Shown: positions 1 to 9,025, counted from the first letter of the stretch. The stretch is 64,000 nt of DNA from Psychrobacillus faecigallinarum (GCF_014836595.1 NZ_JACSQO010000009.1:62001-126000), one strand, 5' to 3'. Numbers and translations: made by a program. The notes: a model not told the origin generated them from the letters alone.

Positions 1-187
1 CATGTATAGCAACACCTATTCCCCAACCTCCAAGAGGATATAAAAACCATAAATAACTTGGGTCAGATATTATATTTATCAAAAAGAGCATTAGGTTAAC
101 TAGTACATAGACCGTTAAATGAATATAAAACGATTTTAAATTCTCTACCTTCTTTTTAGCTCGTAGATAAATCTCATCTTGTTCCAT
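1..187 (-). CDS. 2TM domain membrane protein, N-terminal part
   Basis: Incomplete gene that runs off the left edge; 62 codons are visible from an ATG at 187 preceded by a good GGAGGAAATGAG ribosome binding site. The product starts with a short charged stretch (MEQDEIYLRAKKKVENLK), then a hydrophobic helix and a short loop with SDPSYLW, then the start of a second hydrophobic segment containing PLGGWGIGVAIH. This pattern is that of the small 2TM domain family, found alone or at the N-terminus of some histidine kinases. Function is unknown, and how far the gene continues cannot be told from this window. Confidence 0.75.
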   Translation of the reverse strand, partial: MEQDEIYLRAKKKVENLKSFYIHLTVYVLVNLMLFLINIISDPSYLWFLYPLGGWGIGVAIH

Positions 188-494
188 TTTCTCATTTCCT
201 CCATTACTGCATATTTATACCTAATTTAAATTTACCATAAATACCAAATATTAAAATGGATTTTTAAAAATTATATATTCTCGTAAATATACAACTGTGG
301 GGGAATCAGTATGATCTTTATCGGGGAGGTATGGCTATGTATTTTCCTCCCATCTACTTCTATATAATCTCTTCTATATTAAAAGTAGGAATACTTTACT
401 TAATGTCAATTATTACCCGAACAGTTTGATATGGGGGTATAAATCTATGATAAAAATAAAAAAATTTTATAACTCAAAGTTCGGAGTGAAAAGA

Positions 495-640
495 ATGAGA
501 AATGAACAAACTGCTAATAAAATTGAGACTTTGTAGTCCGAGGAAATATCAGCTTATGCTGAAAAGTATATGCAAATTACGTAATTAATGAAGCTACTCA
601 GCTTACTAGCAAGATATATAATGGTAATTACTATTCATAG
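495..640 (+). pseudogene. possible decayed small protein gene
   Basis: An ATG at 495 follows a plausible CGGAGTG ribosome binding site and opens a reading frame MRNEQTANKIETL that stops at TAG after 13 codons. The same frame continues past the stop as SEEISAYAEKYMQIT. After a further one-base shift it continues as YVINEATQLTSKIYNGNYYS to a stop at 638-640. A good start followed by readable, protein-like sequence broken by one stop and one frameshift suggests a small gene in decay. I do not recognise the family, and chance cannot be excluded. Confidence 0.3.
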
Positions 641-759
641 ATTCTTTAAGGACCGGAATTCTTGGAACTCGGGAGCTTAAGTTAAACTGTGTAGGACAAT
701 GTGTGGAATATAGACTATTATCTTGTTGTTAAAGATTTATATAAGGAAACGCTAATTAC

Positions 760-795
760 TTAGGTGGTAAACTAATAATGCTAGTTACCACCTAA
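760..795. terminator. hairpin downstream of hmoB
   Basis: TTAGGTGGTA pairs with TACCACCTAA around a short loop, with ACTA/TAGT extending the stem. It lies about 50 bases past the hmoB stop. There is no strong T tract on either side, so it is a weak terminator candidate rather than a certain one. Confidence 0.4.
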
Positions 796-846
796 ATAAA
801 AACTTCTATAAGTACTCGCCTTCTCATTAATTTGCCTAATCGTTTA

Positions 847-1335
847 TTACTCTTCCTCTGATTTGGAACGATAGGTAGATTTATATGGGGCGCTTGTGAA
901 AAGCTGTTGCTTATCTGCTACGCTTGTGAAGTCTAGAGTAACTGATTTTTCCCATGTTTCGTAGCTGCTTGCTCCTGTCCATTCTGATAAAATGATGTAC
1001 GTGTCTGATTTTAAAGGCTTTAGCACTCTTAATGCTATAAAACCGGGATTTGATTGCACTGTAGGGGATAAATTTGTATATTGGTACTCAAAAATAGACT
1101 TACCTTCGTCCGATACTGGTACATGCTGAAGGACAAAGTAGCCATTCTCACTAAAATTACCGAGCGTTTCTAAAATTTCATAAACACGAGGGACTTGGAA
1201 GACGGACTTTCCAGATGTTTCTTGTATGAGGACAGAGTTTCCTGCACCATGTAAAATATACAAATCCTCTTTTGGATTTTTATCTTTAATGGATTGCATG
1301 AATTCAGGTGTTCCAGATGTCATGTATAATTTCAT
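847..1335 (-). CDS. hmoB: heme-degrading monooxygenase HmoB
   Basis: A 162-residue protein of the antibiotic biosynthesis monooxygenase fold family. HmoB (YhgC) of B. subtilis opens the heme ring and releases iron. The start MKLYMTSGTPEF at 1335 is chosen because AGGAGGAAATTAT lies just upstream; the longer frame up to 1401 adds 22 residues without a ribosome binding site. The C-terminal half, with the YIILSEWTGASSYETW stretch, resembles the ABM beta-barrel half that carries activity in this family. It is divergent from hemE, the same arrangement as yhgC beside hemE in B. subtilis, which supports the call. A role in heme turnover next to heme synthesis is sensible. The charged tail YRSKSEEE is short and probably unimportant. 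Confidence 0.85.
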   Translation of the reverse strand: MKLYMTSGTPEFMQSIKDKNPKEDLYILHGAGNSVLIQETSGKSVFQVPRVYEILETLGNFSENGYFVLQHVPVSDEGKSIFEYQYTNLSPTVQSNPGFIALRVLKPLKSDTYIILSEWTGASSYETWEKSVTLDFTSVADKQQLFTSAPYKSTYRSKSEEE

Positions 1336-1628
1336 ATAATTTCCTCCTAAATATTTTGTATTTATACTTTTCCCCAATTTTGCAAATTTAAAAACTTTCA
1401 TTTCAAAGTAAGGTTTGAAATCAGGACAAATTTATGACAATTACCGTATATAACTATACATTAATTAAAGAAACGTCTATAGTTGAATCGTATATTTGAA
1501 ACGGGATGTAATCGTTATCAAAGCAATTAAAAAGATTTTTTTTTTACATTGTAGTAAAGTATGAAGAGAATTCATCGTAAAAACATTAGGTCTAAAATAA
1601 CATGTTATCAAGAAAGGCAGGAAATGAA

Positions 1629-2681
1629 ATGACGACTTTTAATGACACACTTTTACGTGCAGCGCGCGGGGAAAAAGTGGAACATACTCCTGTATGGTAT
1701 ATGAGACAAGCAGGCAGGTCCCAACCAGAGTACAGAAAAATTAAAGAGAAATACTCTTTAGAGCAAATTACTCACGAGCCTGAGCTTTGCGCGTATGTAA
1801 CACGCCTACCAGTAGAAAACTATAACGTGGATGCAGCAATACTTTATAAAGATATTGTAACTCCGCTTGTAGGAATTGGAGTAGATGTAAAAATAAAATC
1901 AGGTGTTGGGCCGGTCATTTCAAATCCAATACGCACAGTGCAAGACGTGGCGAATCTAGGCGAGTTCTCTCCAGAAGATCACGTACCATTTGTACTAGAT
2001 ACTATTAAGTTATTGACTACTGAACAATTAAGCGTTCCTCTAATTGGTTTTGCAGGTGCTCCATTCACATTAGCGAGCTACATGATTGAGGGAGGACCTT
2101 CCAAAAGCTACAACAAAACGAAAGCATTTATGGTGTCTGAGCCACAAGCATGGTTTGCTTTAATGGACAAGCTTGCCGATATGATTGTTGTGTACATAAA
2201 AGCACAGGTTAAAGCGGGAGCTAAGGCTATTCAAATTTTTGATTCGTGGGTTGGTGCATTAAACGTATCGGATTATCGTATTTTCATCAAACCGATTATG
2301 ACACGTATCTTTTCAGAACTGCGTGAAACAGGCGTTCCTTTAATCACATTTGGTGTAGGAGCAAGCCACTTAGCAATGGAATGGCATGACCTACCTGTAG
2401 ACGTAGTGGGAATCGACTGGCGTTTATCCATCGAAGAAGCCCGTGCAAAAGGACTAACTAAACCATTAATGGGTAATTTAGATCCTTCTTATCTAATTGG
2501 TGAATGGGCGGAAATTGAAAAACGTGCAAAACTGATTATTGAACAAGGTGTGGCTCATCCAAGTCATATATTTAACCTTGGACACGGAGTATTTCCTGAA
2601 GTAGATCCTGATGTCTTAAAGCGCTTAACTGCTCTTATCCATGATTATAGTAGAGAACTTATTTCAGCGAAATCTAATTAA
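1629..2681 (+). CDS. hemE: uroporphyrinogen decarboxylase HemE
   Basis: A 350-residue cytoplasmic enzyme that removes four carboxyl groups from uroporphyrinogen III to give coproporphyrinogen III. The family signature RQAGRS is at residues 26-31, and the substrate-pocket motifs [25 protein letters not shown] and [13 protein letters not shown] follow in the expected order. The ATG at 1629 is preferred over the in-frame ATG at 1602 because it aligns with known HemE N-termini and follows AGAAAGGCAGGAAATGAA. hemH starts 20 bases downstream, so the two form an operon. HemY, which usually completes this operon in Bacillus, is not present in the window. Length is normal for the family. Confidence 0.97.
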   Translation: MTTFNDTLLRAARGEKVEHTPVWYMRQAGRSQPEYRKIKEKYSLEQITHEPELCAYVTRLPVENYNVDAAILYKDIVTPLVGIGVDVKIKSGVGPVISNPIRTVQDVANLGEFSPEDHVPFVLDTIKLLTTEQLSVPLIGFAGAPFTLASYMIEGGPSKSYNKTKAFMVSEPQAWFALMDKLADMIVVYIKAQVKAGAKAIQIFDSWVGALNVSDYRIFIKPIMTRIFSELRETGVPLITFGVGASHLAMEWHDLPVDVVGIDWRLSIEEARAKGLTKPLMGNLDPSYLIGEWAEIEKRAKLIIEQGVAHPSHIFNLGHGVFPEVDPDVLKRLTALIHDYSRELISAKSN

Positions 2682-2701
2682 AAAATTTAGAGGTGAGAAT
2701 T

Positions 2702-3631
2702 ATGAAGAAAACAATGGGACTATTAGTAATGGCATATGGAACACCATACGAGGAAGCGGATATTGAACGTTACTATACGCATATTCGTCATGGTCGCAAA
2801 CCAAGTGAAGAACAACTAGAGGATTTAACAGGTCGCTATAAAGCAATTGGAGGTATTTCTCCACTTGCAAAAATCACGGAAAACCAAGCAAAAGGTCTTT
2901 GCAATCGTTTAAATGAAGTACAAGATGAAATCGAATTTAAACTATATATAGGTTTAAAGCATATTGAGCCATTCTTAGAAGACGCAGTTGCAGAAATGCA
3001 TAAAGATGGAATTACAGAAGCAGTTTCCATCGTATTGGCTCCCCATTTCTCTACGTTCTCTATTAAATCATATAATGGACGTATTAAAGAAGAAGCAGAA
3101 AAACTTGGCAACCTAAAAATTACTTCAGTAGAAAGCTGGTATACAGAGCCTAAATTTATCCAGTATTGGAGCGATAAAGTAAGCGAGGCATTTGCAAAAA
3201 TGTCAGAAGAGCAACGTGAAAAAGCTTGTTTAATCGTATCTGCTCACTCTCTTCCTGAAAAAATTAAGACAATGGGAGATCCATACGAAGATCAACTAAA
3301 AGAAACTGCAGAACTAATCGCAGAGGCTGCTGGCGTGAAAAATTATGCAGTGGGCTGGCAAAGTGCAGGTCAAACACCAGAGCCATGGATTGGGCCAGAT
3401 GTGCAAGACTTAACTCATGATTTATACAAGGAAAAGGGTTATACAACATTTGTTTATACTCCAGTAGGATTTGTTGCAGAACACTTAGAAGTTCTTTACG
3501 ACAATGATTACGAATGTAAAGTAGTTTGTGATGAAATTGGTGCTAATTATGTGCGCCCAGCTATGCCAAACGACCAACCTCAATTTATTGATGCGATGGC
3601 AGATGTAGTACTTAAGCATTTAAAAGCTTAG
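2702..3631 (+). CDS. hemH: coproporphyrin ferrochelatase HemH (CpfC)
   Basis: A 309-residue ferrochelatase of the Gram-positive monomeric type, which inserts iron into coproporphyrin III. The sequence is close to the B. subtilis enzyme throughout, including [12 protein letters not shown] at the N-terminus, the SAHSLPEK motif with the metal-binding histidine near residue 182, and [18 protein letters not shown] carrying the conserved acidic residue. The ATG at 2702 follows AGAGGTGAGAATT; a GTG nine bases earlier overlaps that ribosome binding site and is unlikely. It is cotranscribed with hemE and ends at a strong terminator at 3654-3690. The absence of hemY directly downstream is unusual for a Bacillus-type hemEHY operon. 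Confidence 0.97.
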   Translation: MKKTMGLLVMAYGTPYEEADIERYYTHIRHGRKPSEEQLEDLTGRYKAIGGISPLAKITENQAKGLCNRLNEVQDEIEFKLYIGLKHIEPFLEDAVAEMHKDGITEAVSIVLAPHFSTFSIKSYNGRIKEEAEKLGNLKITSVESWYTEPKFIQYWSDKVSEAFAKMSEEQREKACLIVSAHSLPEKIKTMGDPYEDQLKETAELIAEAAGVKNYAVGWQSAGQTPEPWIGPDVQDLTHDLYKEKGYTTFVYTPVGFVAEHLEVLYDNDYECKVVCDEIGANYVRPAMPNDQPQFIDAMADVVLKHLKA

Positions 3632-3653
3632 TCGAAAAAACGATAAGTAAATA

Positions 3654-3690
3654 AAATGCTCTAAAAGTTGATAGCTTTTAGAGCATTTTT
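3654..3690 (+). terminator. Rho-independent terminator of hemEH
   Basis: Perfect 13-base stem AATGCTCTAAAAG/CTTTTAGAGCATT with a seven-base loop, running into a T tract. It closes the hemE-hemH operon. Confidence 0.9.
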
Positions 3691-3796
3691 AATAAGCGAA
3701 GTGGAAGAAACACTACATATAACGGTATACGATCACTGGGGTAAAAAGAACAGCTGCTGTAAATAATTATATTGCCAATCTAGGAGGATTATACGA

Positions 3797-4276
3797 ATGA
3801 AAAAGACAATTATGGTGCTTGCGCTACTAGTAGCTTTCACGCTAGTCGGATGTGGAGAGAAGGAAGAAACTCATACAAGTACGAGCCATCAAGGAACATT
3901 GGATGAGGTTATTGTAGAAATTCAAACACCTGAGAAGTTACAGGTAGGTGAAGAGGTAGTTCTTTCTGCAAAAGTGACACAAAGTAAGGAAGCCGTGAAT
4001 GATGCAGACTCTGTGGAGTTTGAAGTTTGGGAATCAGGGTTGCGTAAAGAAGGACATATGGTAGAGGGAACACTTACAGAAGATGGTGTTTATGAAGCGA
4101 ATTTTACCTTTGATCATGACGGAGTTTATTATATGTTTGCTCATACAACAGCAAGAGGCCTTCACGTAATGCCAAAACAAGAGCTTACCGTTGGAAATCC
4201 AGATATGAGTAAAGTGTTACCAGATGATAGCGATAACTCGATGGATCATATGGAGCATAGTGATGGAAATCATTAA
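3797..4276 (+). CDS. YtkA-like (FixH-like) lipoprotein
   Basis: A 159-residue secreted lipoprotein. The first 19 residues form a signal peptide ending in the lipobox LVGC, so Cys19 would be lipidated and the protein held on the outer face of the membrane. Residues about 35-130 look like the immunoglobulin-like YtkA/FixH domain (EIQTPEKLQVGEEVVLSAKV, then GVYEANFTFDHDGVYYMF). The C-terminus is rich in His, Met and Asp (DNSMDHMEHSDGNH), which could bind metal. Start supported by AGGAGG at 3782-3787. It stands alone between the hem terminator and the TetR promoter. YtkA-type proteins are often linked to copper or cytochrome oxidase, but nothing nearby proves that here. Confidence 0.75.
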   Translation: MKKTIMVLALLVAFTLVGCGEKEETHTSTSHQGTLDEVIVEIQTPEKLQVGEEVVLSAKVTQSKEAVNDADSVEFEVWESGLRKEGHMVEGTLTEDGVYEANFTFDHDGVYYMFAHTTARGLHVMPKQELTVGNPDMSKVLPDDSDNSMDHMEHSDGNH

Positions 4277-4283
4277 ATAACAC

Positions 4284-4315
4284 TTGCATAAATAAAAAAT
4301 AGAGAGTATTATAAT
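4284..4315 (+). promoter_or_regulatory. promoter of the tetR (yhgD-like) gene
   Basis: TTGCAT at 4284-4289 and TATTAT at 4307-4312 are 17 bases apart, with a second possible -10, TATAAT, at 4310-4315. It is immediately followed by a TGACCGAAATGG sequence, so a repressor bound there would cover the transcription start. Confidence 0.5.
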
Positions 4316-4351
4316 GACTAGTTGACCGAAATGGTTTTCTAGTCATTTTTT
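4316..4351 (+). promoter_or_regulatory. TetR operator half-site within a hairpin
   Basis: TGACCGAAATGG at 4323-4334 shares TGACCGA with the operator before yhgE (4961-4983). It sits in the loop of a hairpin whose arms ATGACTAG and CTAGTCAT lead into TTTTTT. The hairpin may end transcription from the upstream lipoprotein gene, while the loop sequence may serve for self-repression of the TetR gene. Confidence 0.5.
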
Positions 4352-4368
4352 AGTGAGGGGGTAACCAA

Positions 4369-4938
4369 ATGGACCGTAAACAGGAAATTTTACTAGCTGC
4401 CAATAAGTCCTTTTCTCTTTTCGGATATAAAGCTACTACAATGGAGCAGATTGCAAAGATTGCAAATGTAGGAAAAGGTACTATTTATAATTTTTTTGAA
4501 AATAAGGAAGTCTTATTTCAAGAAATTGTTCTCCGAATGATCGAAGAGATGAAGCAGGAGGCTCTTAATGTAATTATTGAAGAAGCACCTTTCCAACAAA
4601 ATGCTCATGCTGCTCTAATGAAGATGCTTGAGTTCCGAGAAACTCATCAATTGTACGCTAAAATAATTGATGAAGAAACACAATGGAAAACCCCAGCAGT
4701 AAAACAAGTAATTGGACAAGTCGAACAAGCTATTGTTTCGTTCATAGGCGAAAAGATTAATAAGTATGTACAAAAAGGTGAAATCCGACAAGTAAACGAA
4801 GAACTTGTAGCATATTTATTATTAAAGGCATACGTTGGATTTGTGAATGACTGGAATTTAACCCATGATGATTCTTTAACCGAAGAAGAGATAGCTAACT
4901 TCTTTCAAGACACAATTTTTCGCAGTCTCGCAATTTGA
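4369..4938 (+). CDS. yhgD: TetR-family repressor (YhgD-like)
   Basis: A 189-residue regulator. Residues about 5-50 form the TetR DNA-binding domain with the characteristic ATTMEQIAKIANVGKGTIYNFF helix-turn-helix and the following KEVLFQEI helix. The rest is helical and would bind an unknown ligand and form the dimer. It lies directly before yhgE, as YhgD does in B. subtilis. Sequences containing TGACCGA occur before both genes, so it probably represses itself and yhgE. The start follows GAGGGGGTAACCAA. The 3' end overlaps a terminator (4924-4951). The symbol rests on position and size rather than on an alignment. Confidence 0.8.
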   Translation: MDRKQEILLAANKSFSLFGYKATTMEQIAKIANVGKGTIYNFFENKEVLFQEIVLRMIEEMKQEALNVIIEEAPFQQNAHAALMKMLEFRETHQLYAKIIDEETQWKTPAVKQVIGQVEQAIVSFIGEKINKYVQKGEIRQVNEELVAYLLLKAYVGFVNDWNLTHDDSLTEEEIANFFQDTIFRSLAI

Positions 4939-4951
4939 GACTCATTTTTTT
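4924..4951 (+). terminator. terminator overlapping the end of tetR
   Basis: AGTCTC/GAGACT stem with a seven-base loop followed by CA and seven T. It starts inside the last codons of the TetR gene and separates it from yhgE. Confidence 0.6.
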
Positions 4952-4960
4952 AGCATAAAA

Positions 4961-4983
4961 TGACCGAATGGACATATCGGTCA
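4961..4983 (+). promoter_or_regulatory. TetR operator before yhgE
   Basis: Inverted repeat TGACCGA-9 bases-TCGGTCA, directly after a TAAAAT that could be a -10 box and about 22 bases before the yhgE start. The arms match the TGACCGA before the TetR gene itself, which fits a local repressor controlling both units. Confidence 0.7.
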
Positions 4984-5005
4984 TACAGTATTAGGAGGTA
5001 TTTAA

Positions 5006-7195
5006 ATGATAAAATCGGAATGGAAAAGTATTTTTAAAAACAAAAAGTTATTGATTTCAGTAATTGCTGTTTTATTTATTCCAGTGATGTACGCTGGAAT
5101 GTTCTTGTGGGCATTCTGGGATCCGTATGCTAATCTAAGTGACCTGCCTGTAGCGGTCGTTAACTCAGATGAGGGAGCGGAATACAACGGTACTGAGCTT
5201 TCCCTTGGTAAGGAACTAACAGATAAGCTCCGAGAAAGTGGTCAATTTAAATTTGTATCTGTGTCTGAAAAAGAGGCTGATGAAGGCCTATTAAACCAAG
5301 ATTATTATTTATTAATCGAGATTCCAGATAACTTTTCTGCACATGCAACAACTTTGTTAGATGAGAAGCCAGAGAAAATGGTGATCACTTATAAAGCAAA
5401 CGAAGGATATAATTTCTTATCCTCTCAAATAGGAGAAACAGCTATGGATCGAATCCGAGCTGAAGTAAATGAACAAGTATCGGCAACCTATGCAGAGCAA
5501 TTATTTGATTCCATTACTAAGCTAGGGGATGGATTTGCGGAGGCATCTGATGGTGCTGGTCAACTAAAGGACGGGGTAGTAGAAGTTAATAATGGTGCCT
5601 CCAATTTAAAAGGATATCTTGAACAATTAGCTAGTAGCACGATTGAGTTAAGAGACGGCACTAGTACGGTTGTAGAGGGTATCCAGTCGGCTGCTAACGG
5701 TTCTGTAGATTTAAACAAAGGTTTAGCAACGCTTGCTGATGGATCTTCCCAGTTAACGAATGGTGTTAGTCAAACAGCATCAGGGGCTACTGCATTAAAT
5801 AGTGGGATCCAAGACTATACTGCAGGTGTAGATAAATTAAATGAAAGTTATCAATTACTAAGTGAGAAAGAAAAAGGTCTGCTTGATTCTTTAACTAAGC
5901 TACAAGCTAGTAGTTCTAAATTGAACGACAGTACAAATCAACTAGCTCAAGGTTCTGCTAATGTAACAGCTGGCATTCAAGCATTGTCTCAACAATTAGG
6001 CCAAATAACAGCTGCTTTACCAGCAGAACAGTCTGCTGCAATTACAGAAACCTTGGCAAAACTAGAAGCTGGTAGTACTTCTGTTTCCTCTGGCTTAGAG
6101 CAATTGGCTGGTGGAACAAAAAATCTAACTAGTGGAACAGCTCAAATAGTTAGTGGAGCAGAACAATTGAGTGGAGGTTACTCTCAAGCTCAACAAGGGG
6201 TTTCACAATTAGCCTCATCTTCCACAGCTTTATTAGAAGGTTCAGCAAGTCTTGCTGGCGGTACTAAGACTTTAGAAGAAAAAATGAACGAATTTAACGC
6301 AGGTATCAATCAAGCATATTCCGGCTCATCAAGTCTAGTGGACGGCTTGAACGAATTAGCATCAGGTTCTTCTCAATTGAAAGAGGGAACAGGTACACTT
6401 GCTGAGAAGTCGGGAGAATTAGCGGATGGATCTACTAAACTAGTAGAAGGTACACAGTTATTAGCTGATGGAACTGACACTTTACAATCTAGTTTAAAAG
6501 AAGCGAGTGAACAAGCAGGAGAAGTAAATGCATCTGAATCTACTTATGAAATGGTAGCATCTCCGGTAGATGTTGATGTTATAGGAGTCAATGAGGTGCC
6601 TAACTATGGAACAGGGTTCACACCTTATTTCTTATCACTTGGTTTATTTGTAGGTGCTTTGTTAATTTCTATCGTATTCCCATTTGTTCAGCCTGTTATT
6701 GCTCCTACAAGTGGGGCTAGATGGTTTACAAGTAAAGTAACAGTTCTTGGTGCAGTAGGGATTATTCAATCGTTGTTTGTAGTAGCAGTAGCACTATTTG
6801 TTTTAAAACTAGAAACTCAAAGTGTTGGATTATTCATCCTTTCTGCAGTTATTACAAGCTTCACATACTTAGCGCTAATACAGTTGTTAGTTTCTATACT
6901 AGGCGATCCAGGTCGATTTGTTGCAATCGTAATCTTGATTTTGCAGCTTACTACAAGTGCAGGTACATTCCCATTAGAACTAATACCAGCACCGTTACAA
7001 TTCTTTAATAAATTGCTGCCAATGACCTATTCTGTTCAAAGCTTTAAAGCATCAATTTCTACAGGTGATTTAAGTCATTTCTGGCAAAATAACAGCTTCT
7101 TGCTTGGATTTATGGTAGTCTGCTTGGCGATAACATTTGGTTACTTTATGTTATTGTTTGCAAAACGCTATTCTAAACAAACAAAAGAAGCATAA
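5006..7195 (+). CDS. yhgE: YhgE/Pip-type membrane protein
   Basis: A 729-residue integral membrane protein of the YhgE/Pip group, related to the membrane part of ABC-2 exporters. One transmembrane segment lies at residues about 12-35. A large extracellular region of about 500 residues follows, with many short repeats of the pattern LxxGxxxLxxG (for example LKDGVVEVNNG and LADGSSQLTNG), predicted to be helical. Five further membrane segments lie between about 535 and 725. Homologues include the Lactococcus phage infection protein, which phages use as a receptor; the cell's own use is linked to export of envelope-active compounds, and this is not settled. The TetR pair and operator suggest induction by a compound. 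Start after AGGAGG at 4993. Confidence 0.85.
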   Translation: MIKSEWKSIFKNKKLLISVIAVLFIPVMYAGMFLWAFWDPYANLSDLPVAVVNSDEGAEYNGTELSLGKELTDKLRESGQFKFVSVSEKEADEGLLNQDYYLLIEIPDNFSAHATTLLDEKPEKMVITYKANEGYNFLSSQIGETAMDRIRAEVNEQVSATYAEQLFDSITKLGDGFAEASDGAGQLKDGVVEVNNGASNLKGYLEQLASSTIELRDGTSTVVEGIQSAANGSVDLNKGLATLADGSSQLTNGVSQTASGATALNSGIQDYTAGVDKLNESYQLLSEKEKGLLDSLTKLQASSSKLNDSTNQLAQGSANVTAGIQALSQQLGQITAALPAEQSAAITETLAKLEAGSTSVSSGLEQLAGGTKNLTSGTAQIVSGAEQLSGGYSQAQQGVSQLASSSTALLEGSASLAGGTKTLEEKMNEFNAGINQAYSGSSSLVDGLNELASGSSQLKEGTGTLAEKSGELADGSTKLVEGTQLLADGTDTLQSSLKEASEQAGEVNASESTYEMVASPVDVDVIGVNEVPNYGTGFTPYFLSLGLFVGALLISIVFPFVQPVIAPTSGARWFTSKVTVLGAVGIIQSLFVVAVALFVLKLETQSVGLFILSAVITSFTYLALIQLLVSILGDPGRFVAIVILILQLTTSAGTFPLELIPAPLQFFNKLLPMTYSVQSFKASISTGDLSHFWQNNSFLLGFMVVCLAITFGYFMLLFAKRYSKQTKEA

Positions 7196-7200
7196 TGTGA

Positions 7201-7232
7201 AAGTCCATCTCTATAATTGAGATGGGCTTTTC
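7201..7232 (+). terminator. terminator of yhgE
   Basis: AAGTCCATCTC/GAGATGGGCTT stem with one wobble pair and a seven-base loop, followed by a short T run. Confidence 0.75.
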
Positions 7233-7495
7233 TAATTAATTGAATCAATTTCATAATTTCTATTTATGTGAAAAGACACGAACAAAATAACCGCATAAGT
7301 CCTGGCCTGTCGTTCCACTCAACAGAGTGACAAATGTACATGTATTAATAGTATATGAAATTAACAAATATATGCTATGTTAAATGGAAAAGGTTTTTAT
7401 CGTAAAATGGAACGGTGACACCTACACTATATTAGTTTCCGCTCTAATAGAATATTTAATAAAAATAAAAATAAGTTAGTGAGGAGCTCAAAATT
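7233..7495. other. intergenic region before the esterase gene
   Basis: About 260 bases. A somewhat more GC-rich patch (7300-7335, CCTGGCCTGTCG) lies within AT-rich sequence. I see no gene, repeat or clear promoter apart from the ribosome binding site GTGAGGAG of the next gene. Confidence 0.4.
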
Positions 7496-8236
7496 ATGAT
7501 GAAAATAATACCTCCTAAGCCTTTTTTCTATAAAAGTGGGGACAAGGCAGTTTTACTATTGCATTCTTTTACAAGCAATACGAATGATATGAAAAAGTTA
7601 GGAAGGTATTTGCAAAAGAACAATTATTCTTGCTATGGACTATTGTACAGTGGGCATGGTTTAACAGCAGAAGAACTTCTGACATATAGACCATCAGATT
7701 GGTGGCAAGATGTGCTAAACGGCTACCAGGTATTAAAGGATGAAGGTTTTGAAAAGATTGCTGTGATTGGTCTCTCTCTTGGAGGTGTGTTTGCATTAAA
7801 AGTTAGTCAAGAGTTGGAGGTAAATGGTGTTGTGACAATGTCAGTTCCAATACATAGGGAAGCTAATTTTCTACAAAAGCGTGTCTTTCATTATGCAAAG
7901 AGATACAAACAACTAGAAGGGAAGAAAGAAGCCCAAATAAACTTAGAAATAAAACACCTTCAAAATATGTCTATCGATTCATTAGTTGAGTTCCAGCAGC
8001 TAATTGATATAACGATGGATAAATTATCACTTATAACGTCACCAATCAGTATTTTATATGGTGAATTGGATGAACTATTGTATAAAGAGAGTGCAGAGGT
8101 AATTTTTCAAAGCGTAGCGACGAACCAAAAAATAATGAAGGGATATCCGAACTCTAAACATTTAATGACATTAGGCGATGATATTAACGAAGTTAACAAA
8201 GATATTCTTACATTCTTAAATGATTTAACATGGTAG
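7496..8236 (+). CDS. alpha/beta hydrolase, carboxylesterase type
   Basis: A 246-residue cytoplasmic serine hydrolase similar to the Est30-type carboxylesterases. The oxyanion-region motif LLLHSFTSN lies near residue 21-29. The nucleophile elbow GLSLGG is near residue 92-97, with Ser94 the likely nucleophile. Asp in YGELDELLY and His in NSKHLMTLG complete the triad. The HSFTSNTNDM start differs slightly from the more common HGFTG of the family. GAGGAG lies ahead of two adjacent ATG codons (7496 and 7499); the first is used here. It stands alone between non-related genes. The natural substrate is unknown; short-chain or monoglyceride esters are typical of the family. Confidence 0.85.
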   Translation: MMKIIPPKPFFYKSGDKAVLLLHSFTSNTNDMKKLGRYLQKNNYSCYGLLYSGHGLTAEELLTYRPSDWWQDVLNGYQVLKDEGFEKIAVIGLSLGGVFALKVSQELEVNGVVTMSVPIHREANFLQKRVFHYAKRYKQLEGKKEAQINLEIKHLQNMSIDSLVEFQQLIDITMDKLSLITSPISILYGELDELLYKESAEVIFQSVATNQKIMKGYPNSKHLMTLGDDINEVNKDILTFLNDLTW

Positions 8237-8341
8237 TTTTAATGAGCCTTCAACTTAACAGTAGCTTTCCTTCTAGATGGCGGGTGGAGTGCTTTATGTA
8301 TTGTTTATTAAAAGAAGAATAGCTTAGAAGGGATATTTTAT

Positions 8342-8896
8342 ATGCATCCAGATAATATGAAGATAAAAAAGATTATAGAGTGCGATATTGACAATGAACT
8401 GACTGAAAATATTCAAGAGTTATTGACGGAGTGCTTTAAAGATATTTATCCAAATAATAGAATTTATTTTAAACAAGTGCCTCATTTTAGATTTTTAGTT
8501 TTTAATGAGGAGAAACACCTTCTGGCACAGGTAGGGTTAGATTACCGAGTGATGAATCTTAATGGAAAACTTATAAAAGTGCTAGGTATAATTGACTTAT
8601 GTGTTTCACGAGAATACCGCTCCAAAGGAATTGCTTCGCTTTTACTTTTAGAAATTGATAAATACTGTGTAAAGAAAGATATTGATTTTTTACTTTTATT
8701 TGCCGACAACAAGACATTGTATTTAAATAATGGATACAAATCTGTTAAGAACAAATGTAAGTGGTTAAAAATCGATGACAGAAATCAAACTATTTTGGGT
8801 ATAGGCTATGAAGAAAGAAGTGACTTGATGGTAAAGAATATTAGTACAAACGAATGGACAGAAGGAGACTTAGATTTTCTAGGATATCTCTATTAA
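8342..8896 (+). CDS. GNAT-family N-acetyltransferase
   Basis: A 184-residue acetyltransferase. The acetyl-CoA binding stretch is IIDLCVSREYRSKGIASLLLLEID at residues about 82-105, with the pyrophosphate-binding RSKGIAS. The following LLLFADNKTLYLNNGYKSVKN is the usual C-terminal part of the GNAT core, where the Tyr of NNGY often acts as proton donor. The N-terminal part (TECFKDIYPNNRIYFKQVPHFRFLVF) resembles NodA-like and aminoglycoside 2'-acetyltransferase relatives. The substrate cannot be told. It lies 105 bases after the esterase gene in the same direction and could be cotranscribed; its own ribosome binding site is GAAGGGA. A 36-base palindrome lies 130 bases downstream. Confidence 0.8.
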   Translation: MHPDNMKIKKIIECDIDNELTENIQELLTECFKDIYPNNRIYFKQVPHFRFLVFNEEKHLLAQVGLDYRVMNLNGKLIKVLGIIDLCVSREYRSKGIASLLLLEIDKYCVKKDIDFLLLFADNKTLYLNNGYKSVKNKCKWLKIDDRNQTILGIGYEERSDLMVKNISTNEWTEGDLDFLGYLY

Positions 8897-9025
8897 ATCT
8901 CGGTTCTACTTAAATTAAACGTATAAAGGATTATTTTTATTACATATCAAAAGAGATTCCAAGGATTTTGCGTCGCCTGTGCTAGGTTGTTATTGTACTA
9001 ATCAGTAAAAAAACGATTGCAAAAT

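Larger units (their letters stand above)
188..846. other. long intergenic region before hmoB
   Basis: A 659-base AT-rich stretch with no intact gene of normal size. It contains a possible decayed small gene (495-640) and a hairpin (760-795), listed separately. A short G-rich/C-rich pair near 324-351 (GGGGAGG and CCTCCC) could fold, but I attach no function to it. The leftmost part should carry the promoter of the 2TM gene. Confidence 0.5.

Noticed and set aside
5006..7195. Prophage signal from the phage infection protein name of YhgE relatives
   Set aside because: YhgE is a chromosomal membrane protein; no phage structural, integrase or lysis genes are present.
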